Shown here: positions 41,200 to 50,116 of the stretch, in pieces
How positions within the stretch are numbered: the stretch's first letter is position 1
Layout of the letters: each line of letters starts with the position of its first letter
Assembly (NCBI RefSeq): GCF_000297395.2
Contig: NZ_HF570108.1
Coordinates: 3,814,575 to 3,878,574 of the forward strand
Reading direction: 5' to 3'
Length of the DNA stretch: 64,000 nt
DNA from: Micromonospora lupini str. Lupac 08
GTDB taxonomy: Bacteria; Actinomycetota; Actinomycetes; Mycobacteriales; Micromonosporaceae
Notes under the pieces: generated by a model
The model's database searches: none
The model's input: the letters and a program-made list of their open reading frames with translations, nothing else
Told to the model about the DNA's origin: nothing
Position numbers and translations under genes: made by a program

Positions 41200-42099
41200 A
41201 TGGAGAAGACACCGATGTACGCGGACAGCCCTACCCCCGTACGGCAGCCCGGATCGCTGCCCACCGCCCAGCCGGCGCCCTCCGACGCGGCGCCCTCCCA
41301 CGGCACCCGGCGGCGGCTGCTGTGGCATCTCGGCGAGATGGCGCTGGCGATGGTCGCCGGGATGGTGCTGCTCGGGCCGCTCTGGGAGATGGCCGGCACG
41401 GCCCTGGGCGTTGCCGGCGCACTGGCCCGGCCGGAGGTGGCCGCCCTGGTGATGGCCACGGACATGACAGTCGGGATGACGGTGTGGATGCGCTACCGGG
41501 CGCACCACTGGAGCGGGGTCGGTGAGATGGCCGCCGCGATGTACGTCCCGTTCCTGCTGCTGCTCGTACCGTTCTGGGCCGGTCTGCTGGACGGCGACGC
41601 CGTGCTGCTCGGCGGCCATCTGCTGATGGTGCCGGCCATGGTGCTGGTGGCGCTGCGCCACCGGCACGAACCGCCGGCGGTGATACACCGGCACCCGGCG
41701 GTGGTGGCGCTCGCCCGCCGCTGGCCGGCCGGACTCGCGCTGCTGCTGACCCTGGACATGTGGGTCGACCCGATGGTGCTCAGCCCGTGGACGATGCTGG
41801 TGCTGCCCGGCGGGTACCTGCTGATCGGCGTGGCCCGGCGGACGCTGCGGGGGCCGGGCGTGCTCGCCACCCAGCTCGTCGGCCTGGTCGCCTGGGTGAC
41901 CGTGACGCTTGTCGCGGTCGCGGCCGGCGGGCGGACGGCCGCGTGGCTGGTGGCGTTCGGGTGGCTGGCGCACTCCGGGTGGGACCTGGTCAACCACCGC
42001 ACCGGCCGAGTGGTGCCGCGCGGGTACGCCGAGTTCTGCGGAGTGCTCGACGCCGTTCTCGGCGCGATCATGATCCTGGCGATCCTGACCACCACCTGA
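41200..42099 (+). CDS. Integral membrane protein, unknown function
   Basis: A 299-aa protein with about eight hydrophobic helices after a polar ~40-residue N-terminus. Notable are Met-rich helices (LGEMALAMVAGMVLLGPLWEM, ALVMATDMTVGMTVWMRY, VGEMAAAMYVPFLLLL) and conserved polar spots such as GWLAHSGWDLVNHRTGRVV and RGYAEFCGVLDAVLGA near the end. I do not recognise the family. ATG 41200 has AGGG upstream; ATG 41215 has a better GGAGA site and is equally likely. Divergent from the histidine kinase gene, which may control it. Confidence 0.65.
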   Translation: MEKTPMYADSPTPVRQPGSLPTAQPAPSDAAPSHGTRRRLLWHLGEMALAMVAGMVLLGPLWEMAGTALGVAGALARPEVAALVMATDMTVGMTVWMRYRAHHWSGVGEMAAAMYVPFLLLLVPFWAGLLDGDAVLLGGHLLMVPAMVLVALRHRHEPPAVIHRHPAVVALARRWPAGLALLLTLDMWVDPMVLSPWTMLVLPGGYLLIGVARRTLRGPGVLATQLVGLVAWVTVTLVAVAAGGRTAAWLVAFGWLAHSGWDLVNHRTGRVVPRGYAEFCGVLDAVLGAIMILAILTTT

Positions 42100-42187
42100 C
42101 CCGCCGAGCTGCCCGCCGACCGCCGCCCGGGGCGCTCTTGTGCCGGTCGGCGCAGCGGGCCCGACGGGGTAATGAAAGGCTTGGCAC

Positions 42188-43933
42188 ATGAGTTCCGCAC
42201 CTGCACAGCACGACGCACCGACTGACGCACCGCTCGACGCCGTCCCCGCCGACGCCGAAGAGGTGTACGCCTTCACCGAGCTCGGGCTGCGTCCCGAGCT
42301 GCTGGGCGCGCTGTCCGCCCTCGGCTACGAGGAGCCGACCCCGATCCAGCGGGAGGCCATCCCGCCGCTGCTCGACGGTCGGGATCTGCTGGGTCAGGCC
42401 GCCACCGGCACCGGCAAGACGGCGGCGTTCGCGCTGCCGCTGCTGAACCGGATGTCGGCGCACCGCGACGGCGGGGACCCGGTGGCGCTGGTGCTGGTGC
42501 CGACGCGGGAGCTGGCGGTGCAGGTGTCCGAGGCGTTCCACCGCTACGGCAAGGACCTGGGCGCGCGGGTGCTGCCGATCTACGGTGGGCAGCCGATCGG
42601 GCGGCAGTTGCGGGCACTGGACAGCGGGGTCGACGTGGTGGTGGCCACCCCCGGGCGGGCCCTCGACCACATCGCCCGGGGCACCCTGCGCCTCGGCGGC
42701 CTGGCCACGGTGGTGCTCGACGAGGCCGACGAGATGCTCGACATGGGCTTCGCCGAGGACATCGAGGCGATCCTGGAGCACGCTCCCGCCGAGCGTCAGA
42801 CGGTGCTCTTCTCGGCCACCATGCCGTCGCGGATCGACGGGATGGCCCGCCAGCACCTGCGCGAGCCGGTCCGGATCGAGATCGGCCGGGAGCAGACGGT
42901 CGCGGGCGAGGCGCCCCGGGTGCGGCAGAGCGCGTACATCGTGACGCGCGCGCACAAACCGGCGGCGCTGGGCCGGGTCCTCGACGTGGAGTCGCCCACG
43001 GCGGCGATCGTGTTCTGCCGCAGCCGCGAGGAGGTGGACCGGCTGACCGAGACGATGAACGGCCGGGGCTACCGCTCCGAGGCGCTGCACGGCGGCATGA
43101 GCCAGGAGCAGCGCGACCGGGTGATGGGTCGGCTGCGGGCGGGCACCGCCGACCTGCTGGTGGCCACCGACGTGGCGGCCCGTGGGCTCGACGTCGAGCA
43201 GCTCACCCACGTGGTCAACTACGACGTGCCGTCGGCGCCGGAGTCGTACGTGCACCGCATCGGCCGGGTGGGTCGGGCCGGCCGGGAGGGCGTGGCGATC
43301 ACCCTCGCCGAGCCGCGCGAGCACCGGATGCTCAAGACCATCGAGCGGGTGACCGGCCAGCGGATCACCATCGACAAGATCCCCACCGTGGCCGACATGC
43401 GCACCCGCCGGCTGGAGCTGACCCAGGGGGCGCTGCGGGAGAGCCTGCTGGAGGACGACCTCGACCCGTTCCGGGTGATCGTGGAGACGCTCACCGACGA
43501 GTTCGACCTGATGGAGGTGGCGCTCGCCGCGGTGAAGCTGGCCCACGAGGTGACGTCCCCGGGCTCGGACGACGAGGAGGAGATCCCGCAGGCGCCGGTG
43601 CGCGGCCCGCGCGAGGGTCGGCCGGAGGCCGGTGGCCGGGGCGGCGACCGGCGCGGTGGCGGCCGGCCCCGCTCGGGTGGCGGCAACACCGTCCAGGTCT
43701 TCGTCGGTCTGGGCCGGCGCGCGGGGGTCCGCCCGCAGGACCTGGTCGGCGCCATCACCGGCGAGACGGGGATCCGCGGCCGGGACATCGGCTCGATCGA
43801 GATCGCCGACCGCTTCTCCCTGGTGGAGGTGCCGCAGGGGGTGGCCGACGAGGTGATCTCCGGGCTGCGCTCCAGCACCATCAAGGGCCGCAAGGCCACG
43901 GTTCGTCGCGACCGCGGCGGCGAGGGGCGCTGA
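42188..43933 (+). CDS. deaD: DEAD-box RNA helicase with DbpA-type RNA-binding domain
   Basis: A 581-aa ATP-dependent RNA helicase for ribosome assembly or RNA decay, often cold-induced. Q motif: FTELGLRPELLGAL with PTPIQREAIP. Motif I ATGTGKTAAF, Ia PTRELAVQ, II LDEADEML, III FSATMP, IV IVFCRSREEVDRL, V TDVAARGLD, VI HRIGRVGRAGREG. A Gly/Arg-rich linker (~465-500) joins a C-terminal DbpA-like RNA-binding fold (VQVFVGLGRRAGVRPQDLVGAI...FSLVEVPQGVADEVI). Length and order match CsdA/DeaD. ATG start with GAAAGG upstream; a hairpin follows. Confidence 0.93.
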   Translation: MSSAPAQHDAPTDAPLDAVPADAEEVYAFTELGLRPELLGALSALGYEEPTPIQREAIPPLLDGRDLLGQAATGTGKTAAFALPLLNRMSAHRDGGDPVALVLVPTRELAVQVSEAFHRYGKDLGARVLPIYGGQPIGRQLRALDSGVDVVVATPGRALDHIARGTLRLGGLATVVLDEADEMLDMGFAEDIEAILEHAPAERQTVLFSATMPSRIDGMARQHLREPVRIEIGREQTVAGEAPRVRQSAYIVTRAHKPAALGRVLDVESPTAAIVFCRSREEVDRLTETMNGRGYRSEALHGGMSQEQRDRVMGRLRAGTADLLVATDVAARGLDVEQLTHVVNYDVPSAPESYVHRIGRVGRAGREGVAITLAEPREHRMLKTIERVTGQRITIDKIPTVADMRTRRLELTQGALRESLLEDDLDPFRVIVETLTDEFDLMEVALAAVKLAHEVTSPGSDDEEEIPQAPVRGPREGRPEAGGRGGDRRGGGRPRSGGGNTVQVFVGLGRRAGVRPQDLVGAITGETGIRGRDIGSIEIADRFSLVEVPQGVADEVISGLRSSTIKGRKATVRRDRGGEGR

Positions 43934-43940
43934 GCGCGCC

Positions 43941-43973
43941 GCCGGCGACCGCCGGGGTACGACGGTCGCCGGC
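43941..43973. terminator. Bidirectional hairpin terminator
   Basis: 11-base perfect arms (43941-43951, 43963-43973), extendable by one pair, with an 11-base loop between the convergent helicase and DoxX genes. Confidence 0.65.
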
Positions 43974-43981
43974 GCATCAGC

Positions 43982-44386
43982 TCAGAAGGAGTACGGCCCG
44001 AAGCGGCCCCAGGCGACCACCGCGGCGAGAACGAGCAGCACCGCGCAGGTGATCGCGCCCTGGATCTCCGTGCGACGCTCGGCCGCCGTGTCGCGCTTCT
44101 TCCGGTCGCGCAGGTGCACCAGGATGGCGCCGATCATGACGATGACCAACCCGACGGCGGCCAGCGGCGTGAGCACTGTGGCGATGCCGGTGAACGCGGG
44201 CAGCACGAGCCCGACGGCGGCCAGCACCTCGACCGCGCCGAGGGCCTTGACCTGGGTCGGCGGGACCGGGTCGACCCAGGCCATCCGGTCGCGCAGCTTC
44301 TCCTTGGGCTGGGTCAGCTTGGCCAGGCCGGCGCCGACGAAGACGACGGCGAGCAGGATCTGGATGATCCAGAGCACCAGGTTCAC
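43982..44386 (-). CDS. DoxX family membrane protein
   Basis: A 134-aa four-helix membrane protein of the DoxX/DoxD family. Helix 1 is WIIQILLAVVFVGAGLAKLTQP with the conserved AGxxKL, followed by KALGAVEVLAAVGLVLP, GIATVLTPLAAVGLVIVMIGAILVHL and the last AITCAVLLVLAAVVAW. Members are linked to redox balance with thiosulfate or mycothiol partners. GTG 44386 has an excellent GGAGGTAA site; a longer in-frame extension is unlikely. Single gene. Confidence 0.88.
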   Translation of the reverse strand: MNLVLWIIQILLAVVFVGAGLAKLTQPKEKLRDRMAWVDPVPPTQVKALGAVEVLAAVGLVLPAFTGIATVLTPLAAVGLVIVMIGAILVHLRDRKKRDTAAERRTEIQGAITCAVLLVLAAVVAWGRFGPYSF

Positions 44387-44474
44387 GGGGGTTACCTCCG
44401 GGGGGCGCCGCCTCGCGGCGGAGAGGTGGTTGAGGGGTTCCCGCGGACTGTAGCCCCCCATGCGCCAACATCAA

Positions 44475-44506
44475 TGACCCCCGCCGTCCGAAGACGGCGG
44501 GGGTCA
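44475..44506 (-). terminator. Terminator of lon
   Basis: Perfect 14-base arms (44475-44488, 44493-44506) with CGAA loop, 15 bases past the lon stop on the leftward strand. Confidence 0.8.
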
Positions 44507-44520
44507 TCGGGCTCGGAACG

Positions 44521-46851
44521 TCAGACCGTGAACAGCGCCGGACCGTCCAGCGCCTGGACGTCGGCCGGGCGCAGCGCCAGGGCGAGCACGTCGGCCACGT
44601 CGGCCAGGGTGTGCACGGTCAGCGCCTCGCGCACCTCGGTCGGCAGGTCGTCCAGGTCCGGCTCGTTACGCGCCGGGATGATGACCTCGGTGAGGCCGGC
44701 CCGGTGCGCGGCGAGCAGCTTCTGCTTCACCCCGCCGATCGGCAGCACCCGACCGGAGAGCGTCACCTCGCCGGTCATCCCGAACTCGGGGCGGACCGGT
44801 CGGCCGGTTACCAGGGACGCCAGGGCCGTCACCATGGTGATGCCGGCGCTCGGGCCGTCCTTGGGCACCGCGCCCGCCGGGACGTGCAGGTGGATCCGGC
44901 GTCCCGCCAGGGCGTTCGGGTCGATGCCGAGCCGACGCCCGTTGGAGCGCAGGTACGACAGCGCGATGTGCGCCGACTCCTTCATGACGTCACCGAGCTG
45001 ACCGGTCAGGGTCAGCCCCGGCTCGCCCTCCATGCTCGTCGCCTCGATGAAGAGCACGTCCCCGCCGGCGCCGGTGACGGCGAGGCCGGTGGCCACGCCG
45101 GGCACCGCGGTGCGCTCGGCCGACTCCGGGGTGAACTTCGGCCGCCCCAGGTAGCCGGTGAGGTTGTCGGTGTCGACGCGTACCGGCGACGGGTCGGTCG
45201 CCAGCGTCACGGCCACCTTGCGCAGGATCTTGGCCAGACCCCGTTCGAGCTGCCGGACACCGGCCTCCCGGGTGTACTCCCCCGCGATCAGCGCCAACGC
45301 CTCGTCGGCGATCTCCACCTCGTCGGCGGTCAGACCGGCCCGCTCCCGCTGCCGGGGCAGCAGGTGGTCGCGGGCGATGGCGACCTTCTCGTCCTCGGTG
45401 TAGCCGTCCAGGGTGACCAGCTCCATCCGGTCCAGCAGCGGGCCGGGGATGGACTCCACCACGTTGGCGGTGGCCAGGAACAGCACGTCGGACAGGTCCA
45501 GGTCGACCTCCAGGTAGTGATCCCGGAAGGTGTGGTTCTGGGCCGGGTCGAGCACCTCCAGCAGGGCGGCGGCCGGGTCACCGGCGTAGCCGGCGGCCAG
45601 CTTGTCCACCTCGTCGAGGAGCACGACCGGGTTCATCGAGCCGGCCTCGCGCAGCGCGCGGACGATCCGACCGGGCAGCGCGCCCACGTAGGTGCGCCGG
45701 TGCCCGCGGATCTCCGCCTCGTCGCGGACGCCGCCGAGCGACACCCGGACGAAGTTGCGCCCGAGCGCCCGAGCCACGGACTCGCCGAGGCTGGTCTTGC
45801 CCACCCCGGGAGGGCCGGCGAGGGCGAGCACCGCGCCGGAGCCGCGACCGCCGACCACGCCGAGGTTGCGCTCGGCCCGGCGGTTGCGCACCGCGAGGTA
45901 CTCCAGGATGCGGTCCTTCACGTCGGCCAGGCCGGCGTGGTCGGCGTCGAGCACCGCCCGGGCCGCGGCCAGGTCGGTGTTGTCCTGGGTACGCGTACCC
46001 CAGGGCATTTCCAGGACGGTGTCGAGCCAGGTACGGATCCAGCCCGCCTCCGGGGAGGCGTCACTGGCCCGCTCCAGCTTGCCGACCTCGCGCATCGCCG
46101 CCTCGCGGACCTTGTCCGGCAGGTCGGCGCTCTCCACCCGGGAGCGGTAGTCGGCCGAGCCGTCCGGCTCGTCCTCGCCCAGCTCCTTGCGGATCGCGGC
46201 GAGCTGCTGGCGCAGCAGGAACTCCCGCTGCGACTTCTCCAGGCCCTCGCGGACGTCGCTGTTGATCTGCTCGGTGACCTCCTGCTCGGCCAGGTACGCC
46301 TTCACCCAGCCGACCAGCAGCTCCAGCCGGGCGGTGACGTCCGGCGCGGCGAGCAGCTCGGTCTTCTGCTCCAGGGTCAACCAGGGCGCGTAGCCGGCCG
46401 AGTCGGCCAGCTCGGACAGGTCGGTCATCCGCTCCACCGCGTCGATGACCTGCCAGGCGCCCCGCTGCTGGAGCACGGAGGTCACCAGGGCGCGGTACTC
46501 GCGGGCGAGTTCCCGCGCCTTGCCGGCGGGGGCGGGTTCGTCGAGTTCGGTCGCCTCGACCCAGAGGGCCGCGCCGGGGCCGGGCACGCCGGAGCCGATC
46601 CGGGCCCGGGACAGGCCACGGACCACGGCGGCGGGCTCACCGTCGGGCAGCCGGCCGACCTTCTCGATGGTGGCGACCACGCCGACCGGGCCGTACTCGC
46701 CGTCGATGCGCGGCACGGCCAGCAGCTTGCGGTCGCCGGTCGTCCGGGCCGCGTCGATGGCGGCCTGGGTGGTCGGGTCGAGGGTCACCGGGATGACCAT
46801 GCCGGGCAGCAGCACGGCGTCGGTCAGGGGAAGTACCGGAAGAGTTGCCAT
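44521..46851 (-). CDS. lon: ATP-dependent Lon protease
   Basis: A 776-aa cytoplasmic AAA+ serine protease that degrades misfolded and regulatory proteins. The N-terminal substrate domain begins LPVLPLTDAVLLPGMVIPV (~1-200), followed by a coiled region with QREFLLRQQLAAIRKELGE. The AAA module has Walker A GPPGVGKTSLGE, Walker B PVVLLDEVDKL and sensor FLATANV. The protease domain has catalytic Ser in PKDGPSAGITM (~664) and Lys in GGVKQKLLAAHRAG (~707). Size matches bacterial LonA. ATG 46849-46851. A HAIR-like repeat upstream implies HspR control, as described for Streptomyces lon. Terminator present. Confidence 0.97.
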   Translation of the reverse strand: MATLPVLPLTDAVLLPGMVIPVTLDPTTQAAIDAARTTGDRKLLAVPRIDGEYGPVGVVATIEKVGRLPDGEPAAVVRGLSRARIGSGVPGPGAALWVEATELDEPAPAGKARELAREYRALVTSVLQQRGAWQVIDAVERMTDLSELADSAGYAPWLTLEQKTELLAAPDVTARLELLVGWVKAYLAEQEVTEQINSDVREGLEKSQREFLLRQQLAAIRKELGEDEPDGSADYRSRVESADLPDKVREAAMREVGKLERASDASPEAGWIRTWLDTVLEMPWGTRTQDNTDLAAARAVLDADHAGLADVKDRILEYLAVRNRRAERNLGVVGGRGSGAVLALAGPPGVGKTSLGESVARALGRNFVRVSLGGVRDEAEIRGHRRTYVGALPGRIVRALREAGSMNPVVLLDEVDKLAAGYAGDPAAALLEVLDPAQNHTFRDHYLEVDLDLSDVLFLATANVVESIPGPLLDRMELVTLDGYTEDEKVAIARDHLLPRQRERAGLTADEVEIADEALALIAGEYTREAGVRQLERGLAKILRKVAVTLATDPSPVRVDTDNLTGYLGRPKFTPESAERTAVPGVATGLAVTGAGGDVLFIEATSMEGEPGLTLTGQLGDVMKESAHIALSYLRSNGRRLGIDPNALAGRRIHLHVPAGAVPKDGPSAGITMVTALASLVTGRPVRPEFGMTGEVTLSGRVLPIGGVKQKLLAAHRAGLTEVIIPARNEPDLDDLPTEVREALTVHTLADVADVLALALRPADVQALDGPALFTV

Positions 46852-46873
46852 CGAACACCTGCTATCGCGTTGG

Positions 46874-46894
46874 GTTGAGCGTGTCTCACTCAAG
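46874..46894 (-). promoter_or_regulatory. HAIR-like operator (HspR) upstream of lon
   Basis: Leftward it reads CTTGAGT-GAGACAC-GCTCAAC, matching the HspR consensus CTTGAGT-N7-ACTCAAG at the left half exactly and the right half at five of seven bases. It lies 23-43 bases before the lon start and overlaps the stop of the small membrane-protein gene. Confidence 0.7.
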
Positions 46895-47147
46895 TAACAA
46901 AGCGTTCCCCTTGTTCCGAGGTGTGACCCAGACCACTGCTCGACGCTGGCCGGCGGAGCGGCAGCAGCAGGTCCCGGACCGCCCGGCCCCCGCCGGCCAG
47001 CGCCACGGCGACGGGAATGGCCAGGCTGGTCAACGCCAGGGCGAGCACCACCCGGGCGGGCAGCCCGACGCCGACGGCGAGCGCGGTGAGCGCCGTGCAG
47101 ACCACCAGCTTCACCCGGGTGCCCGACAGGCTCCCGACCGTGTTCAC
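46890..47147 (-). CDS. Small membrane protein coupled to Mn-catalase
   Basis: An 85-aa protein with two hydrophobic helices (KLVVCTALTALAVGVGL; VVLALALTSLAIPVAVALAG) followed by a basic tail (RAVRDLLLPLRRP). No family is recognised. GTG start 47145-47147 overlaps the Mn-catalase stop by 4 bases (GTGA), indicating coupled translation. Its own stop lies inside the HspR-type operator of lon. Confidence 0.6.
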   Translation of the reverse strand: MNTVGSLSGTRVKLVVCTALTALAVGVGLPARVVLALALTSLAIPVAVALAGGGRAVRDLLLPLRRPASSSGLGHTSEQGERFVT

Positions 47148-47977
47148 GACGCCGCCGGGTTGGTGCCGTACAGCCGCGGGTCACCCGGCGGCAGCACCGG
47201 CTCGGGGGCGTTCGCGCGCGGGTTGTCGTCGTAGCGGAACTCCCCCTTGCCGTCGGGCGCGGGCCCGGACGCCCAGCGCCCCTGCGCGGCGTCCGTGCCG
47301 GAGGAGAAGCCCAGGTAGGTGTAGCCGAACTCGTCGGTGAACTCCCCGGAGTCCGGGAAGGCGTCCGGCACCGGCATGTCCTCCAGGCCGTCCTCCCGGA
47401 GCTGCTCGATGGCGGCCAGCCACATGTTCTGGTGCATGGTGTCGCGGGCCAGCAGGAAGCGCAGCATCTGCTTGACGCCGGGGTCGTCGGTCATGTTGAA
47501 CAGCCGGGAGACCTGCAGGCGGCCCTGCGCCTCGGCGGTGACGTTGAGCTGGAAGTCGGCCAGCAGGTTGCCGCTGGCGGTGATGAACGCGCCGTTCCAG
47601 GGCACCCCGTTGCTGTCGGCGGGCAACGCCCCGGCGCCGCTGTGAATGAAGTGCGCCGGGTTCGACCCGGCGTAGACAGCCCCACCCCCGGGGTTGTCCG
47701 CGATGGCCTCCGACAGCGACAGCGGGGCGTTGTCCAGCAGGCGGGTGATCATCGTGACGATCATCTCGACGTGGCCGACCTCCTCGGTGCCGACGTCGAG
47801 CAGCAGGTCCTTGTACTTGCCGGGCAGTCGGCAGTTCCACCCCTGGAACAGGTACTGGTTGGCGACTGTCATCTCGCCCCACTTGCCGCCCAGGACCTCC
47901 TGCAGGCGGCGGGCGAACGCGGCGTCCGGAGCGTCCGGCTTGGCTTCGAACTGCAGGTCCTTGACGTGGCTGAACAT
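47144..47977 (-). CDS. Manganese catalase
   Basis: A 277-aa di-manganese catalase that splits H2O2 without haem. The ferritin-like four-helix core (~25-200) shows carboxylate/His ligands in GEMTVANQYLFQGWNC (Glu), DVGTEEVGHVEMIVTMI (EE-x2-H-x-E) and RFLLARDTMHQNMWLAAIEQL (His). The C-terminal ~70 residues (DAFPDSGEFTDEFGYTYL ... DPRLYGTNP) form the usual extended arm. ATG 47975-47977 with GAGGAGGTCG upstream; a longer in-frame start is less likely. Coupled to a small membrane protein. Confidence 0.93.
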   Translation of the reverse strand: MFSHVKDLQFEAKPDAPDAAFARRLQEVLGGKWGEMTVANQYLFQGWNCRLPGKYKDLLLDVGTEEVGHVEMIVTMITRLLDNAPLSLSEAIADNPGGGAVYAGSNPAHFIHSGAGALPADSNGVPWNGAFITASGNLLADFQLNVTAEAQGRLQVSRLFNMTDDPGVKQMLRFLLARDTMHQNMWLAAIEQLREDGLEDMPVPDAFPDSGEFTDEFGYTYLGFSSGTDAAQGRWASGPAPDGKGEFRYDDNPRANAPEPVLPPGDPRLYGTNPAAS

Positions 47978-48061
47978 TCGACCTCCTCGGTGCCGGAATG
48001 CTGGCACCGGGGCCATTCCCATCCCGCTGACCCGGCCGGGCCAACCCGTGTCCCGGTGGGG

Positions 48062-48796
48062 TCAGCGCAGCGGGCGGACCACCGGCAGCAGCACCTCCAG
48101 CGCCACGCCCCGGGGCCGCAGCCGGTGCGCGCGCAGCACTCCCCCGTCGACGGCCACCAGGTGTCGCACGATCCACAGCCCCAGCCCGGACATCCCGACC
48201 ACCGGCGCCGGACGGCGCAGCGCCACCAGCAGCGCCTCGTCCACCCGGCCCTCGTCGGTGACCACGATGCTCAGGCCGGGCCCGCGCAGCGCCGCGTAGA
48301 TGCCGACGTGTCCCCCGGCCGGCCCGTGGCGCAACGCGTTCTCCACGAGGTTCACCACCACCTGCCGGGTCCGGCCCGCCGGCACCGGCCAGGAACCCGC
48401 CCGCCGGGTGGCGCGGGCCCGTCGCCGACCCGCCGGCACCAGCGCGGCGACCTCCCGCAGGATCCCGGCCAGCGGCACGGTGGCCTCCTCCGGTGAGGCC
48501 GTCGGCGCCAGCACGCCGACGCCGGCGGTCGCGTCGCGCAGCAGGCCCTGCAAATGGGCGGCCTGGTCGCGGGCCAGTTCGACGATCGCCCGTCGGTCCG
48601 CGCCGGTAAGCGTCCGGCGCTCATCGGCCAGCGCCCGGGTCAACGAGGTCAGGGCGCTGACCGGGGTACGGAACTCGTGGCACAACACCCGCAGCAGCAG
48701 GTCCGCGTCGACATCCGCCGGCGGCTCGGCCCCCGCTCCCGGCCCGGTCCGACGCAACCCTCGCAACAACCCCTGCCAGCCCTGGCGTGCCCGCAT
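48062..48796 (-). CDS. Sensorless histidine kinase
   Basis: A 244-aa cytoplasmic kinase lacking any sensor or membrane segment. HisKA begins almost at once, with phospho-His in LRVLCHEFRTPVSALTSL (~41). The ATPase domain has N box VVVNLVENALRHGPAGG, a degenerate G1 (VVTDEGRVDEALLV, missing the usual D-x-G-x-G) and G2 GMSGLGLWIVRHL. It may be partnered by the divergent LuxR-type regulator 65 bases away. The weak G1 suggests altered ATP binding. Confidence 0.8.
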   Translation of the reverse strand: MRARQGWQGLLRGLRRTGPGAGAEPPADVDADLLLRVLCHEFRTPVSALTSLTRALADERRTLTGADRRAIVELARDQAAHLQGLLRDATAGVGVLAPTASPEEATVPLAGILREVAALVPAGRRRARATRRAGSWPVPAGRTRQVVVNLVENALRHGPAGGHVGIYAALRGPGLSIVVTDEGRVDEALLVALRRPAPVVGMSGLGLWIVRHLVAVDGGVLRAHRLRPRGVALEVLLPVVRPLR

Positions 48797-48861
48797 GCAT
48801 CCGACTCCCCCCGTTCGGTGCGTACCCGCATGATCGGTACCCGCTGGGGAACGGCGCAGAC

Positions 48862-49503
48862 ATGCCGGACGCCCCCACCCTCAGACTCGCTGTCGTGGAC
48901 GACCACCCCCTGTTCGTCCGCGGCCTCGAGCTGCTGCTTCCGGTGAGCACCGACGGACGGGCCGAGGTGGTCGGCTCGACGGGCGACGCCGCCGCGGCAG
49001 CGACCCTGGTCAGCCGCTGCCACCCCGACCTGGCGCTTGTCGACCTGCACATGCCACCGCCCGGCGGCATCCGGGCGGTGGCCGCCATCCGGCGGACCAC
49101 GCCACGCGTGCGGGTGGTCGCCATGTCCGGCTCCACCGACCCGGCGCCGGCGCTTGAGGCGTTGCGGGCCGGCGCCGAGGGGTTCCTGCCGAAGACCAGC
49201 GAACCGGAGGAGCTGCTGCCCCCGTTGCTGGCCATCCTCGACGGCTGGGCGGTGCTGCCGGCGGAACTGCTGCGCGCCCTGCTGGGCCCCTCCCGCACCG
49301 CGTCGGTCGACCTGGACGCCGAGGAACGCCGCCTCCTGCGGGCGATCGCCGCCGGTCGCAGCACCGTCGACGTCGCCGAGGAACTGCACGTCTCGGAACG
49401 GACGGTGAAACGGATGACCGCCGCGCTGCTGCGCAAGCTGCGGGTTTCCAACCGCGCGGAGGCGGCGGCCATCGCCGGACACGCCGGCCTGCTTACCGAT
49501 TGA
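48862..49503 (+). CDS. NarL/LuxR-type response regulator
   Basis: A 213-aa regulator. Receiver domain at ~5-125: AVVDDHPLFVRGLELLL, phospho-Asp in LALVDLHMPPPGG, Ser in VVAMSGSTD, Lys in FLPKTSEPEEL. The HTH at ~150-205 is divergent (EERRLLRAIAAGRSTVDVAEELHVSERTVKRMTAAL). Start ATG 48862 with GGGGAACGG upstream. Divergently transcribed from the sensorless kinase, which is the probable partner even though HisKA-type kinases usually pair with OmpR-type regulators. Confidence 0.88.
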   Translation: MPDAPTLRLAVVDDHPLFVRGLELLLPVSTDGRAEVVGSTGDAAAAATLVSRCHPDLALVDLHMPPPGGIRAVAAIRRTTPRVRVVAMSGSTDPAPALEALRAGAEGFLPKTSEPEELLPPLLAILDGWAVLPAELLRALLGPSRTASVDLDAEERRLLRAIAAGRSTVDVAEELHVSERTVKRMTAALLRKLRVSNRAEAAAIAGHAGLLTD

Positions 49504-49659
49504 CGCGCCCCCGCCGCCTGCGATTCCGCGGCGGTTCCCGGTTTTGTACGCCACTCAATCGCGACGCGCCGAAATGAATGGGACGCATATTGTTGCGGAT
49601 TCCCCCGTTGATAGGTCAGACTTTGGACACATCCCGCCACCTACAGGGAGTAATCGGCA

Positions 49660-50007
49660 ATGGCGAGAAAAGTAATCACGGTGCTGACCGACGACCTCGA
49701 CGGCGGGAAGGCCGACCGGACGGTCGAGTTCAGTCTCGACGGCGTGGCCTACACGATCGACGTCTCGGACGAGAATGCCGGCGTCCTGCGTAAGGCGCTG
49801 GACCCGTACATCAATGCGGGTCGGCGGATCGGTCGGGGCCCGGCGGAGAACACGCGGACAGTTCGGCGGCCGGGGCGACCCAGCGGCGCCGGAATGGACC
49901 GCGAGCAGAACCGGGCGATCCGGGAATGGGCCGTCAAGAACGGCTACAAGATTTCCGAGCGGGGCCGGATCCCGGTCGAGGTCGTCGAGGCGTACAAGAG
50001 CCGCTGA
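49660..50007 (+). CDS. lsr2: Lsr2 family nucleoid-associated protein
   Basis: A 115-aa H-NS-like DNA bridging protein that silences AT-rich, often foreign DNA. The N-terminal dimerisation domain (1-~60) begins MARKVITVLTDDLDGGKAD with VEFSLDGVAYTIDVSDENAG. After a basic linker, the C-terminal DNA-binding domain (NRAIREWAVKNGYKISERGRIPVEVVEAY) contains the AT-hook-like RGR motif. ATG with AGGGAG upstream. Strong terminator after the stop; single gene. Confidence 0.96.
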   Translation: MARKVITVLTDDLDGGKADRTVEFSLDGVAYTIDVSDENAGVLRKALDPYINAGRRIGRGPAENTRTVRRPGRPSGAGMDREQNRAIREWAVKNGYKISERGRIPVEVVEAYKSR

Positions 50008-50013
50008 CACACG

Positions 50014-50065
50014 GCACACAGCGACGGGGTCTCGCCGTTTCCGGCGGGACCCCGTCGCTGTGTGC
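50014..50065 (+). terminator. Strong hairpin terminator of lsr2
   Basis: Perfect 18-base arms (50014-50031, 50048-50065) with a 16-base loop that itself pairs CGCCG with CGGCG, starting seven bases after the lsr2 stop. It could also serve the convergent secreted-protein gene. Confidence 0.8.
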
Positions 50066-50116
50066 GCGGCCGGCCACCCGGGGCTGTACGCCCTGACTGG
50101 CCGGCCGACTCTCGAA

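Noticed and set aside
42100..42187. Possible hairpin between the membrane protein and helicase genes
   Set aside because: The best pairing has short arms and a loop of about 20 bases, too weak to call.
44611..46878. Long plus-strand open frame opposite lon
   Set aside because: The Lon motifs on the minus strand are complete; the opposite frame lacks any protein-like pattern.
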